A stretch of DNA of 9,797 bases from Gorillibacterium sp. (GCA_014380705.1 JACMJI010000165.1:1-9797), one strand, 5' to 3'; positions 1 through 7,346 are shown, counted from the first letter of the stretch. The notes: generated from the letters alone by a model not told the origin. Translations and numbers: made by a program.

Positions 1-93
1 ATCGACCCTTGGAAATGTCCTTATCATAACGGACGAGCTTGTCTGGAAGTTATGGAGCGTATTGACAAGATAATAATAGGTATTGGTCATTAA
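1..93 (+). CDS. C-terminal end of an unidentified protein (5' truncated by window edge)
   Basis: Reading frame 1 is open from the first base to a TAA at 91-93 and gives 30 residues ending ...IIIGIGH. The piece contains [11 protein letters not shown], with Cys6, His9 and Cys14 close together, which could be a small metal-binding knuckle or simply a loop. It distantly recalls the CPHGRP motif near the C-terminus of MutL proteins, but the spacing and surrounding residues do not match and I do not assign it. There is no start or RBS in the window. It is followed directly by a perfect intrinsic terminator, which supports a real gene end here. The function is unknown from this fragment. Confidence 0.55.
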   Translation: MDPWKCPYHNGRACLEVMERIDKIIIGIGH

Positions 94-121
94 AGAGGGG
101 CATTAAAGTGGGGCATTAAAG
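88..121. repeat. 13-bp tandem repeat, about 2.6 copies
   Basis: The units are cattaaagagggg (88-100), cattaaagtgggg (101-113) and a partial cattaaag (114-121). The two full units differ at one base. The first unit contains the TAA stop of the upstream gene, so the array begins in its last codon and runs toward the terminator. It probably arose by slipped-strand duplication. Copy-number change would not alter the upstream protein, because its stop lies in the first unit. Confidence 0.8.
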
Positions 122-126
122 AGTTG

Positions 127-176
127 AAAACCCCGAGTAGGGTTGACGATCTACGTCAACCCTACTCGGGGTTTTT
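127..176. terminator. Strong intrinsic terminator, symmetrical and probably bidirectional
   Basis: A perfect 22-bp inverted repeat has arms at 127-148 and 154-175 and a 5-nt loop (atcta). The outer end of the stem is AAAACCCCGAG pairing with CTCGGGGTTTT, so each strand has a GC-rich stem edge followed by U residues. On the plus strand it ends the gene that stops at 93. On the minus strand it lies 49 nt past the stop inferred for the hemQ remnant, and so could have served both converging genes. Confidence 0.93.
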
Positions 177-224
177 GCTGCAATAGTATGCAAAAAATAC
201 AAGAATAAAAGCCTGCCGGCGTAC

Positions 225-442
225 TTATATTTTGAGCATAGCCTCAAGCTGCTCACACTGTAAAGCACGAAGCTGCCAAGTTTATTGTCTTCAACTAATT
301 TCCATTCATGTAAAAAAGTGCTGAGCTCCTCCAGCGCCTGTGCACGCTCATCCGGCGAAATATATTTCCAAGAAGACCAATTCATTATGTGAAAATCGTG
401 TAGGCAATACCAGCCTTCCAAGGTTTGAACGGCATCACTCAT
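225..442 (-). pseudogene. hemQ: hemQ remnant (coproheme decarboxylase, chlorite dismutase family), internally deleted
   Basis: The first ~63 codons read as the N-terminus of HemQ: MSDAVQTLEGWYCLHDF, then NWSSWKYISPDERAQALEEL and LGSFVLYSV. In Bacillus and Geobacillus HemQ the same stretch reads QTLDGWYCLHDF...WK...ER...GS..Y. A good RBS (GGAGGGA, complement of 451-457) lies 8 nt before the ATG. A weak TATAAA -10 is visible at 471-476 with no good -35. After about position 254 the similarity stops. The normal protein has ~250 residues, so the heme-binding and catalytic body is absent. Another frame of the same strand reads EQLEAMLKI and stops at 225-227, which could be the original C-terminus retained after an internal deletion of ~0.5 kb plus a frameshift; that part is inference. 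HemQ acts in the coproporphyrin-dependent heme pathway, converting coproheme to heme b. Left as a plain ORF, the frame runs on to 116 through the terminator, which argues against a real 108-residue protein. Confidence 0.8.
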
Positions 443-554
443 CGGTTACATCCCTCCAAGTTTAATAGAATTTATACCGTTTTTTCTAACGAATGAAAGG
501 AACAAGAGCAAACGGGTAAAGAACGAAAGGATCGTCTTTTTTTCAAAATGGCTC

Positions 555-582
555 CCGTGTCTGTCGAATTGTGTGTTAAAAT
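555..582 (+). promoter_or_regulatory. Candidate extended -10 promoter for dnaB-dnaI
   Basis: TGTTAAAAT at 574-582 fits an extended -10 (TG-n-TAAAAT). The -35 at about 555-560 is poor. Transcription would start near 589, giving a 5' UTR of about 35 nt before the ATG at 623. If correct, the in-frame ATG at 548 lies upstream of the transcript and cannot be the start. Confidence 0.4.
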
Positions 583-608
583 GATAGAACGGGTACTTCC
601 CGAAGATC

Positions 609-612
609 GGAG
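609..612 (+). promoter_or_regulatory. Ribosome binding site that decides the dnaB start
   Basis: GGAG at 609-612 is 10 nt before the ATG at 623. No Shine-Dalgarno-like sequence precedes the longer in-frame ATG at 548, which follows a T-run and CAAA. Confidence 0.5.
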
Positions 613-622
613 TAATGCGGAT

Positions 623-2098
623 ATGCGTATGACCAACATGCTTCATTTCACGGAGAATCACCGTTTTTGCGTCTACCGGGACTTTGCTTTAAGCAGTCTA
701 GACTATAAAATGTTGGTCAAAGTCTATCAGCCGATGATCGGTGCTCTTGCTATAGGTGTCTTTTCGACATTATACCAGCAGTTTGTGGGTGACACGGTTG
801 GATTCTCCCCGTTAGAGCAACAAAGAACGCTTTTTTTGTCTCTAGATCTAGAGCCTGGAGAGCGCGGAAGGAAAATATTCATTGAACAAACCTCTAAGCT
901 TGAGGCAGTTGGACTTTTACAAACCACTCGGCGTTTTCTTCCGGATTCTGAGGATTACGTCTACGAATATCAGTTGTACGAGCCATTAGCTCCTGCTGAG
1001 TTTTTCCGTAATCAGCATTTGACCTATCTGCTGCGTGACAAGGTAGGCAAATTTTCTTTGCTCTTCCTAAAGGATGATTTAGTGAATAAAGCACCGGAGG
1101 GTTTTACAGAGGCCAACGGGGAGAACCTGTCCGTTCCCTTCTATGAGCTATTTCGTTTAAATACGCAGGTATTCGATTATGAGCTGGAGCAGGGCTTTGC
1201 TGAGACTGCAGCAGCCAGAGACTCTCGGATTAAGCTTGATATTACCACCAAAGGATTAACCTACGAGGAGATCATTATGCGTTTTCCACGTCAATCTCGA
1301 AATCGAGAACATGTAGAGGCGCTTAAATATCGTCAAGACCAGTTGATTGAAATTAATATGATCACCCAGAAATACGAGCTTACACTACAGGAAACGTGTC
1401 GTTTGCTGGATGAGGATTCTGTCTTCGAGGAGGATGGAACGCTGAACCGAGAGACGCTGAAGCACAAAGCCAACCTATATTTCAGACAAGGGAAGAAACG
1501 GGAGGAGCAGGTTGAGCGTCAGACTAGCAAGGTCGTGCCCATGCACCCGAACGAAGACGAGAATACCGAGGAAAAAGCAGTTGAGATGCAGTATTATCTG
1601 GAGGTTCCTGCTATCTTCCAAGGTCAGTGCGATCAACACCAATACAACATGATTATGCGAAACGACCCTTACACAAAGGTATTAAAGAAGTTTTTCTCCC
1701 AAGGCAGCGTTCCAGATGGGATTCTCGATGTATTTGAGAAAATTGATCTGAATTATAAGCTTCCTGAAGAGGTGATCAATGTACTCATCCATTACATCCA
1801 TGTAGACCGGCGTTCCTGGGCTAAATCATCCATTGAGACTGTGGCAGCAGATATGCTTGGTAAACAGGTGGCAACGTATGAACAAGCGGTTGACTATATA
1901 AATGAGAAAGCTCTGCTAAAAATGCGTGGCAAGGAGCAAGTCAAGCCATCAAGCGGACGAAGCAATGCAGGTGCGGGTCGCCGAGGTAAGCAGAAACCAT
2001 CACTACCGACGGTTACAAATGCACCAGGCAAATCGGTCACTCCCGAGGAATTTGAGGAAATGTGGAAACGGGCCGAGCGAATGGATGGCAACCCCTAA
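623..2098 (+). CDS. dnaB: Replication initiation and membrane attachment protein DnaB (helicase-loading factor)
   Basis: This is the Firmicutes DnaB, not the E. coli helicase of that name. It works with DnaD and DnaI to load the replicative helicase DnaC at oriC and at restarted forks. The 491-residue product is slightly longer than the ~470 of B. subtilis. The N-terminal part (LHFTENHR, DYKMLVKVYQPMIGALAIGVF) matches the start of the winged-helix DDBH1 domain, where B. subtilis has QVLTLYQPLIGPVAM. The C-terminal part (LDVFEKIDLNYKLPEEVINVLIHYI, followed by ADMLGKQVATYEQAVDYI) matches the DDBH2 helical domain shared with DnaD. A basic, low-complexity tail (GRSNAGAGRRGKQKPS) could contact DNA. 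I chose ATG 623 over ATG 548 because of the RBS at 609-612 and because family similarity begins with MRMTNMLHF; ATG 629 is a less likely alternative. dnaI starts 74 bp downstream, so the two are probably co-transcribed. Confidence 0.93.
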   Translation: MRMTNMLHFTENHRFCVYRDFALSSLDYKMLVKVYQPMIGALAIGVFSTLYQQFVGDTVGFSPLEQQRTLFLSLDLEPGERGRKIFIEQTSKLEAVGLLQTTRRFLPDSEDYVYEYQLYEPLAPAEFFRNQHLTYLLRDKVGKFSLLFLKDDLVNKAPEGFTEANGENLSVPFYELFRLNTQVFDYELEQGFAETAAARDSRIKLDITTKGLTYEEIIMRFPRQSRNREHVEALKYRQDQLIEINMITQKYELTLQETCRLLDEDSVFEEDGTLNRETLKHKANLYFRQGKKREEQVERQTSKVVPMHPNEDENTEEKAVEMQYYLEVPAIFQGQCDQHQYNMIMRNDPYTKVLKKFFSQGSVPDGILDVFEKIDLNYKLPEEVINVLIHYIHVDRRSWAKSSIETVAADMLGKQVATYEQAVDYINEKALLKMRGKEQVKPSSGRSNAGAGRRGKQKPSLPTVTNAPGKSVTPEEFEEMWKRAERMDGNP

Positions 2099-2156
2099 AC
2101 AGGTGTCGCGCTGGCGCGGAATTGTAACGATTTATAATATTCTACCATTATTAAAA

Positions 2157-2164
2157 GGGGGAGG
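2157..2164 (+). promoter_or_regulatory. Ribosome binding site that decides the dnaI start
   Basis: GGGGGAGG at 2157-2164 is a very strong Shine-Dalgarno sequence placed 8 nt before the ATG at 2173. The in-frame GTG at 2164-2166 overlaps it and is therefore not a credible start. Confidence 0.75.
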
Positions 2165-2172
2165 TGACGATC

Positions 2173-3147
2173 ATGGAATCGTTGTCCGAGCTGCTAAAGA
2201 GTATGGTTAAACCGGAATATCTGCGAAAAGCAGAGGAGAAGAGCCAGGAGATGCTTGCCGATTCGCTGATGATTAAGTGGCGGGCGAAATATCCTTTCGT
2301 CACAGATGAGGATCTGAAGCCTCACATGAACCGTATCTATCAATTTTTAAAAGAATACCGGACATGCATCCAGGACTGTCCTGGACTAGCGTCTTGTCCC
2401 CATGATCTGACGGGTCATTACACAACACTTACGGCCGAGATGGAAGGACAAACTGTACAAGTATACGATCAACGCACACCTTGTAAGAAGTTTAAGGCCC
2501 AACAAGCGCATACTGCACTACATAGCAGAATCCGCAGCTTTTACGTGGATGACAGAGCCTTAAACGAGGGTTATTCAGCCAAGGAGATTCTGAAAAATGA
2601 TCTGGATCGCGCACCCTATGCTGACATGGTGATTCAATATATTGAGCATACCAAGAATCAAGGATTACAGAGTACGGGTCTTTATCTTACGGGTGGTCAT
2701 GGCATAGGCAAAACGTTTCTTATGTGCTATATGCTTTATGAATTAGCCAAATCTGGTCATAGTGGTGCCATCGTGTATATGCCTGATTTTGCTGAGGATC
2801 TGAAATCGATGTTTGAGGAGCCTCAGAAGCTTAAGGACACGGTGGATCTGCTAAAGGATACCGATCTCCTTGTCTTTGATGATATTGGTGCAGAGAATAT
2901 GAATCCGTGGTTGCGGGATCATGTGTTAGGGTCTATTCTCAATTACCGAATGAACCGAAAGCCTACGTTCTTCACCTCTAACCATGATATGGCTACACTG
3001 GAGAAACATTTCAGTTTTACGAATCGCGACGGGGATGACGAGTTTCGTGGGCGTCGAATCATGGAGCGCATCCGACCCTTTGTTCGAATCGTTGCCATGA
3101 ACGGTACTAACAAACGTGGTATTGATACACTCGGTCATAAGGATTAG
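2173..3147 (+). CDS. dnaI: Primosomal protein DnaI, AAA+ helicase loader
   Basis: DnaI is the ATP-dependent loader that places the hexameric replicative helicase onto DNA, together with DnaB and DnaD. The 324-residue product is close to B. subtilis DnaI (311). The N-terminal domain carries clustered Cys residues at about 65, 69, 75 and 104 with a nearby His77, which fits the zinc-binding helicase-interaction domain of the family. The C-terminal AAA+ domain shows Walker A GGHGIGKT (174-181), Walker B LLVFDDIG with Asp236-Asp237, a sensor I region FFTSNHD, and GRRIMERIRP near the end, containing the expected sensor 2/arginine-finger-type residues. The ATG at 2173 is set by the strong RBS. A TATAAT-like string at 2133-2138 lacks a matching -35, so expression from the dnaB promoter is more likely. 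Confidence 0.96.
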   Translation: MESLSELLKSMVKPEYLRKAEEKSQEMLADSLMIKWRAKYPFVTDEDLKPHMNRIYQFLKEYRTCIQDCPGLASCPHDLTGHYTTLTAEMEGQTVQVYDQRTPCKKFKAQQAHTALHSRIRSFYVDDRALNEGYSAKEILKNDLDRAPYADMVIQYIEHTKNQGLQSTGLYLTGGHGIGKTFLMCYMLYELAKSGHSGAIVYMPDFAEDLKSMFEEPQKLKDTVDLLKDTDLLVFDDIGAENMNPWLRDHVLGSILNYRMNRKPTFFTSNHDMATLEKHFSFTNRDGDDEFRGRRIMERIRPFVRIVAMNGTNKRGIDTLGHKD

Positions 3148-3182
3148 ACCTTTGAATGAGGTTGGTTATAGATGTCCATCAT

Positions 3183-3211
3183 TATGAGATCAAAATGCTT
3201 TATGGTATACT
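3183..3211 (+). promoter_or_regulatory. Extended -10 promoter for trxA
   Basis: TGGTATACT at 3203-3211 is an extended -10 (TG-n-TATACT). The -35 at 3183-3188 is weak, as is common for this class. Start of transcription would be near 3218, leaving a ~60-nt leader before the trxA RBS. No terminator is visible between dnaI and this site, so read-through from dnaI is also possible. Confidence 0.5.
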
Positions 3212-3280
3212 TTACTTATTGACCCCGAATGGGTAAGATGTTTTTAAACCACTTTTTTTGAATGAATAGGAGGATTAACC

Positions 3281-3598
3281 ATGGCAATCGTTAACGTTTC
3301 GGATCAAACCTTTGGTGCGGAAGTTGAAGAAAAAGGCACCGTATTGGTTGACTTCTGGGCACCCTGGTGCGGCCCATGTAAAATGATTGCTCCTGTCCTC
3401 GAGGAGCTTGACCAGGAGTTTGGCGACAGCCTGAAGATCGCTAAGCTGAATGTGGATGACAATCCAGAATCAGCATCGCGCTTTGGCGTCATGAGCATTC
3501 CAACCCTAATTGTATTCAAGGATGGACAGCCAGTTGATAAGGTTGTTGGCTTCCAATCTAAGGATGCACTAAAAAACGTGATTGCCCGCCATCAATAA
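3281..3598 (+). CDS. trxA: Thioredoxin
   Basis: This is a cytoplasmic dithiol oxidoreductase that reduces protein disulfides (for example in ribonucleotide reductase and peroxiredoxins) and is itself reduced by NADPH through thioredoxin reductase. The 105 residues are the normal thioredoxin length. Visible hallmarks are the active site WCGPC at 29-33 inside VDFWAPWCGPCKM, the buried Asp and following strand in LNVDDNP, the cis-proline at 74 in MSIPTLIVF, and the terminal GFQSKDALKNVI helix. A perfect AGGAGG at 3268-3273 sits 7 nt before the ATG, as expected for a highly expressed gene. It is flanked by its own promoter and terminator and so is probably a monocistronic unit. Confidence 0.98.
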   Translation: MAIVNVSDQTFGAEVEEKGTVLVDFWAPWCGPCKMIAPVLEELDQEFGDSLKIAKLNVDDNPESASRFGVMSIPTLIVFKDGQPVDKVVGFQSKDALKNVIARHQ

Positions 3599-3629
3599 TT
3601 CGTGGTAATGAACAGCAGCAAGGTTAAGA

Positions 3630-3677
3630 ACAGGAGGAGGAAGCCGGCAGCAACCGGGGGATGCCTCCTGTATTTTT
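3630..3677 (+). terminator. Probable intrinsic terminator of trxA
   Basis: ACAGGAGG at 3630-3637 pairs with CCTCCTGT at 3664-3671, followed by ATTTTTA. The enclosed 26 nt contain a second small helix (CCGG with CCGG), so the structure is branched rather than a single short hairpin. It begins 31 nt after the trxA stop. The long loop makes it less certain than the other two terminators here. Confidence 0.6.
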
Positions 3678-3704
3678 ATCTCTTTCAGAATGCATATAAA
3701 TATT

Positions 3705-3779
3705 AAACAAGGTTCATTCTGGTTCCGCATCGGTAAACGCACGGCCCTACAGGACGCCGACAGGCGTTTATCCTTGTTT
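3705..3779 (+). promoter_or_regulatory. Foldable leader segment before uvrC (possible structured RNA)
   Basis: AAACAAGG (3705-3712) pairs with CCTTGTTT (3772-3779) and closes a three-way arrangement. Inside are a small CCG/CGG hairpin (3725-3733) and, immediately after it, a longer hairpin in which TAAACGC (3734-3740) pairs with GCGTTTA (3764-3770) and CGGC (3742-3745) with GCCG (3756-3759). An alternative helix, ACGCC (3754-3758) with GGCGT (3763-3767), is mutually exclusive with the longer hairpin. A TATAAA at 3695-3700, with a poor -35, would start a transcript at about 3707, almost at the first paired base. I do not recognise a known riboswitch class. It could instead be an interspersed palindromic repeat or chance pairing. 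Confidence 0.35.
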
Positions 3780-3807
3780 GTCCTATATTCCTTAGTTTTA
3801 TCTTTGT

Positions 3808-3814
3808 GAGGTGG
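3808..3814 (+). promoter_or_regulatory. Ribosome binding site that decides the uvrC start
   Basis: GAGGTGG within 3808-3814 lies about 6-7 nt before the GTG at 3821. The upstream in-frame GTG at 3806 overlaps this site and has no RBS of its own. Confidence 0.65.
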
Positions 3815-3820
3815 TTCATT

Positions 3821-5731
3821 GTGTTCGACATCATTCCCGATAATATTCGCCATAAGCTGGCGCTGCTTCCCGATCAGCCAGGTTGTTATATCATGAAGAA
3901 TAAAGAAGACAATATTATCTATGTGGGCAAGGCCAAAGTATTAAAAAACCGGGTTCGTTCCTATTTCACTGGAAGTCATAATGCCAAAACACAGCGCTTG
4001 GTCAGTGAGATCAAGGACTTTGAATATATCGTTACGGCAAGCAACATGGAAGCCCTTATATTGGAATGCAACCTGATTAAGAAACACTCCCCGCGCTATA
4101 ACGTTCTCCTGAAGGATGATAAGACATACCCCTACATTAAAGTGACCAATGAGGAGCATCCGCGGCTGGAGATTACCCGCAGGGTACTCAAGGATAAAGC
4201 TAACTATTATGGTCCTTACCCGAATGCGTATGCAGCCCGAGAAACCAAGAAGCTTCTGGATCGTCTGTACTCATTGCGAAAATGCCGTACGATACCGCCT
4301 AATGTATGCCTTTATTATCACATTGGGCAATGTGCTGCTCCTTGCGAATTCTCTGTTGCTCCTGATTTCTATCGAGGGATGATTCAGGATATCCATCGTT
4401 TCTTAAGCGGGGGGCATAGAGAGATTCGTCGGGAAATCGAGAAGAGGATGTTTGAGGCGGCAGAGAGCTTGGAGTTTGAGCGGGCTCGCGAGTTGCGGGA
4501 CCAAATCTTGAATATCGATGCTGTGATTGAACAGCAGAAAATTACGACGAAGGTCAATGTCAACCGAGATGTATTTGGTTATGCCGTAGATAAAGGCTGG
4601 ATGTGTGTCCAGGTATTATATATGCGCCAAGGCAAGATGATCGAACGTCATGCCTCGGTCTTCCCATTCTACGGGGAGGAATACGATGATTTTCTATCCT
4701 ATGTTACACAGTATTATAGTGAGAACCCAGCACTTCCTAAGGAAGTCTTTCTACCTGAACCGGCGGCTGAATCCACCGCCCTGGATCAAGATGATTCCAG
4801 TGAGGAAGGCGCCGTTCGTAGTCGTAAGGACGTTGAGGAGACATTGGAGGCATGGCTGGGTATCAAGCTATACGTTCCTAGACGTGGTATTAAGCGGAAG
4901 CTGGTGGACATGGCTGTCAAGAATGCCCATGTTGCGTTAAATGAAAAGTTTCGCCTGATTGAGCGGGATGAAGAACGCACGGTCAAGGCAGTGGAAAATC
5001 TCGGCCGTTATTTAGGAACAGATACGATTCGTCGTATTGAGGCTTTTGATAACTCCAACATCCAGGGCAGCGATCCGGTCTCGGCTATGGTGGTTTTTAT
5101 CGATGGCAAGCCGGAGCGCCGGGAATACCGCAAGTACAAAGTGCGTACAGTCCAAGGTCCCGATGACTACGAAACGATGCGTGAGGTCGTACGGCGGCGA
5201 TACGAGCGAGTTCTAAAAGAAAACCTCCCATTGCCAGACCTTGTCGTCATCGACGGTGGCCGCGGTCAGATTTCCGCTGCGACTGAGGTGCTTGAGAATG
5301 AGCTTGGTTTATTTGTACCGGTTTGTGGACTTGTGAAGGATGCCAAGCACAAGACAGCCCAGTTAATGGCAGGAGATCCACCAGAGATTGTTCCACTCCC
5401 TAGGGACAGTCAGGAGTTCTATCTGCTACAACGGATTCAAGATGAGGTGCACCGATTCGCGATCACTTTCCATCGCGAGATCCGCGGTAAATCGATGACT
5501 GCCTCTCAGCTTGATGCAATTCCAGGTATTGGAGAGAAGCGACGCAAGCAGCTTCTCAAGCATTTTGGCTCGCTTAAGAAAATTAAAGAGGCCGGAATTG
5601 AAGATTTCCGACCTCTCGGTATTGGACTCAAGCTGGCACAAACCATCTTAACTGCTCTTAATACGGAGCATGTGGTTGGACCGGAGTCAACGGTTGATCT
5701 CTGCGCAGCCTCCGATGGAGAACCAGAATGA
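3821..5731 (+). CDS. uvrC: UvrABC excinuclease subunit C
   Basis: UvrC makes both incisions around a DNA lesion after UvrA and UvrB have located it. The 636 residues show the full family layout. The N-terminal GIY-YIG nuclease has Gly21-Cys-Tyr23 and Tyr34-Val-Gly36-Lys and makes the 3' incision. A Cys-containing segment ([22 protein letters not shown]) follows. The UVR motif that contacts UvrB lies at about 197-232 ([18 protein letters not shown]). The RNase H-like 5' nuclease has FDNSNIQG at 409-416, VIDGG with Asp478 and DEVHRFA with His544. The C-terminal helix-hairpin-helix starts at about 567 ([19 protein letters not shown]). A Ser/Asp/Glu-rich stretch near 318-334 ([10 protein letters not shown]) looks like a linker insertion. 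The GTG start at 3821 is set by the RBS. The last 24 codons overlap the convergent CPBP gene. Confidence 0.97.
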   Translation: MFDIIPDNIRHKLALLPDQPGCYIMKNKEDNIIYVGKAKVLKNRVRSYFTGSHNAKTQRLVSEIKDFEYIVTASNMEALILECNLIKKHSPRYNVLLKDDKTYPYIKVTNEEHPRLEITRRVLKDKANYYGPYPNAYAARETKKLLDRLYSLRKCRTIPPNVCLYYHIGQCAAPCEFSVAPDFYRGMIQDIHRFLSGGHREIRREIEKRMFEAAESLEFERARELRDQILNIDAVIEQQKITTKVNVNRDVFGYAVDKGWMCVQVLYMRQGKMIERHASVFPFYGEEYDDFLSYVTQYYSENPALPKEVFLPEPAAESTALDQDDSSEEGAVRSRKDVEETLEAWLGIKLYVPRRGIKRKLVDMAVKNAHVALNEKFRLIERDEERTVKAVENLGRYLGTDTIRRIEAFDNSNIQGSDPVSAMVVFIDGKPERREYRKYKVRTVQGPDDYETMREVVRRRYERVLKENLPLPDLVVIDGGRGQISAATEVLENELGLFVPVCGLVKDAKHKTAQLMAGDPPEIVPLPRDSQEFYLLQRIQDEVHRFAITFHREIRGKSMTASQLDAIPGIGEKRRKQLLKHFGSLKKIKEAGIEDFRPLGIGLKLAQTILTALNTEHVVGPESTVDLCAASDGEPE

Positions 5732-7307
5732 TGAAGCCGACGAGATAAGGGGTCGCGATGTAGAATAGTCCAAGCAGAATACCCTGAGGGCTATGATCAG
5801 CGTACATGTTAGCGATGCTCATCAGGATGATGTCCATGGATACATGCGCGAAGATGGCTGTATAAAGGCCGTAGCGCAGGAAAACATAGCCAAAGATAAT
5901 CCCTAGCGCAGCTACCTCAAAGAGTCGTGTATAGTTTGGATAGAAGGCATAGGTCGTATGACCAGCCGCCCAGATAAGAGTAGGGATGAGCACGGCAAGG
6001 AATCGATATACATGCTGGGAGACACCCCGACCTTGCGGTAGAATTTTGCGCATTAAGGCAATGCCAAAAAGGCGGAAGGTGATCTCCTCGCCAATCCCTG
6101 CATACCAGGCTAGTGATGGGAATAACCAAGGCCAATATAAATTAAAGGTGGATTGGGACGGATCATTGATAGCGAATGTATCAAAAGCGTTGTAGGCAAA
6201 TAGGAACAGCAGCTGTTGCACACCCATGATAAAGAAGCAGAGCAGATAACCGCGACCCATACTTGAATAGACATGCTGACCGAAGTTAGCATCCTTGAAG
6301 CGCGGCCAAGGATTCCAGCCCCGCTCCCGCCACAATTGATCTCCGGATACCGCGTTCAGATACAAGGAAATACCTAGAATCGCATAGACGATCAGGTTAG
6401 AAATCAGTAAAACGGTTGGGGATAGAAACTCCATACCTTCTACGGGCATGCTTGCTGCCTGAGCAGGCAGACTGTTGTAGGAGTACAAGCTTATTGCGCC
6501 AAAAACGACAAGTGTAAACAGGATTCCGCGGGTAAAGCGGGCCTGTTTTCTTTTTACAATGACAAGGACTAAGGAAACAATACCTAGAATAAGCGCCACA
6601 GCAATATAGAGCGTAGCCATCAAGCCTGCACCTGTGTCCTGTTTAGCAAGCCAATCGACAAAATCCTGTGGAGGTTCGAAATGAGGAAGCAAGGTCAATA
6701 CATGCCCATCCCTGATATTAATATTGATAACAAGAGGAGCTTTCCCAATTTTGTCTGTAGTACTGGTGAACCGGAATGTGGGTTTACCGTGGCCATTAGA
6801 ACCATTGCCAGTTTTGTCTACAGTAAAATCTTCATACTTAAACCCAGCTTCCTGCAGGGCATTCTGGGCAACCTCTAAATCGCCTAAATAAACCTTTGAG
6901 GAGTCAACGGTTTCCCAACCGACTACCTTAGCTTCAGTCATGGATATTCGTACATAGGTGGTAGATCCGTCTCCGGTTGATAGCTTGACGCGCCAGAAAT
7001 CTAAAGGAGCGATATGAGCATAATCTTTGTCAAATAGGTCATTTAACTCATATTTCGTTACATATGTACTCATCGCTTTATCATTCGAATATACAATTTC
7101 ATCTGCTTTAGCAAGTTCTATGCCATATTCAGCTTGGTACCAATCGAGTGCTTTCTCACTAGCGGCTTGCATGGTTACAGAAGGCTTTGTTGTGACATCC
7201 AAACTCTCTTCCGTTTCAGAGCCATATAAACCGTTGGCTACAAAGTAAAGTATGATTCCTATAATGGCAAGAATAAACAAGTTGCGGTTAAACTTGAACA
7301 ATACCAA
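5658..7307 (-). CDS. CPBP-family (CAAX/Abi) intramembrane metalloprotease with a large extracytoplasmic domain
   Basis: The C-terminal half carries the CPBP glutamic-protease-like motifs: Glu407-Glu408-x-x-x-Arg412 in GEEITFRL, His450 in AAGHTTY, and His488-x3-Asp492 in FAHVSMDI. Members include Rce1-type CAAX proteases and bacteriocin-immunity proteins; the substrate here is unknown. One N-terminal membrane segment (about 10-27) is followed by about 200 soluble residues (28-228), probably outside the membrane, then roughly eight further membrane segments from 229 on. The soluble part ([41 protein letters not shown]) resembles PepSY/YpeB-like folds in its rhythm, but this is only an impression. 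The start is a TTG at 7305-7307 with AGGAGG (complement of 7315-7320) 7 nt upstream. At 549 residues it is about twice the usual single-domain CPBP length. Its 3' end overlaps uvrC tail-to-tail by 74 bp. Confidence 0.9.
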   Translation of the reverse strand: MVLFKFNRNLFILAIIGIILYFVANGLYGSETEESLDVTTKPSVTMQAASEKALDWYQAEYGIELAKADEIVYSNDKAMSTYVTKYELNDLFDKDYAHIAPLDFWRVKLSTGDGSTTYVRISMTEAKVVGWETVDSSKVYLGDLEVAQNALQEAGFKYEDFTVDKTGNGSNGHGKPTFRFTSTTDKIGKAPLVININIRDGHVLTLLPHFEPPQDFVDWLAKQDTGAGLMATLYIAVALILGIVSLVLVIVKRKQARFTRGILFTLVVFGAISLYSYNSLPAQAASMPVEGMEFLSPTVLLISNLIVYAILGISLYLNAVSGDQLWRERGWNPWPRFKDANFGQHVYSSMGRGYLLCFFIMGVQQLLFLFAYNAFDTFAINDPSQSTFNLYWPWLFPSLAWYAGIGEEITFRLFGIALMRKILPQGRGVSQHVYRFLAVLIPTLIWAAGHTTYAFYPNYTRLFEVAALGIIFGYVFLRYGLYTAIFAHVSMDIILMSIANMYADHSPQGILLGLFYIATPYLVGFIILVLHRRLRRDQPLTPVQPHAPY

Positions 7308-7346
7308 TGGGGTTCCTCCTTTAATTCCTTATAAAGCTTTTCAATC

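Noticed and set aside
116..224. Continuation of the minus-strand hemQ-like frame to give a 108-residue protein
   Set aside because: Beyond about 254 there is no family similarity, and the frame runs through the perfect terminator stem, so the extension is incidental.
518..543. Hairpin AAAG-a-ACGA / TCGT-CTTT followed by T residues just before dnaB
   Set aside because: The stem is short, AT-rich and bulged, and no active upstream plus-strand gene needs terminating there after the strong terminator at 127-176.
2107..2138. Small CGCG-CTGG-CGCG hairpin and a TATAAT in the dnaB-dnaI gap
   Set aside because: The hairpin has only 4 bp and no U-tract, and the TATAAT has no -35 at a proper distance, so an internal terminator or promoter is not supported.
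3211..3236. GGGTAA as a possible sigma-B -10 before trxA
   Set aside because: No GTTT-type -35 lies 13-15 bp upstream (the sequence there is TTTACT). The extended -10 at 3203-3211 is a better candidate.
3219..3247. TTGACC at 3219-3224 as a -35 for trxA
   Set aside because: At 16-18 bp downstream there is only a T-rich string with no acceptable -10.
4149..4940. Alternative-frame plus-strand ORFs inside uvrC
   Set aside because: They lie wholly within well-conserved uvrC coding sequence and show no domain features or RBS.
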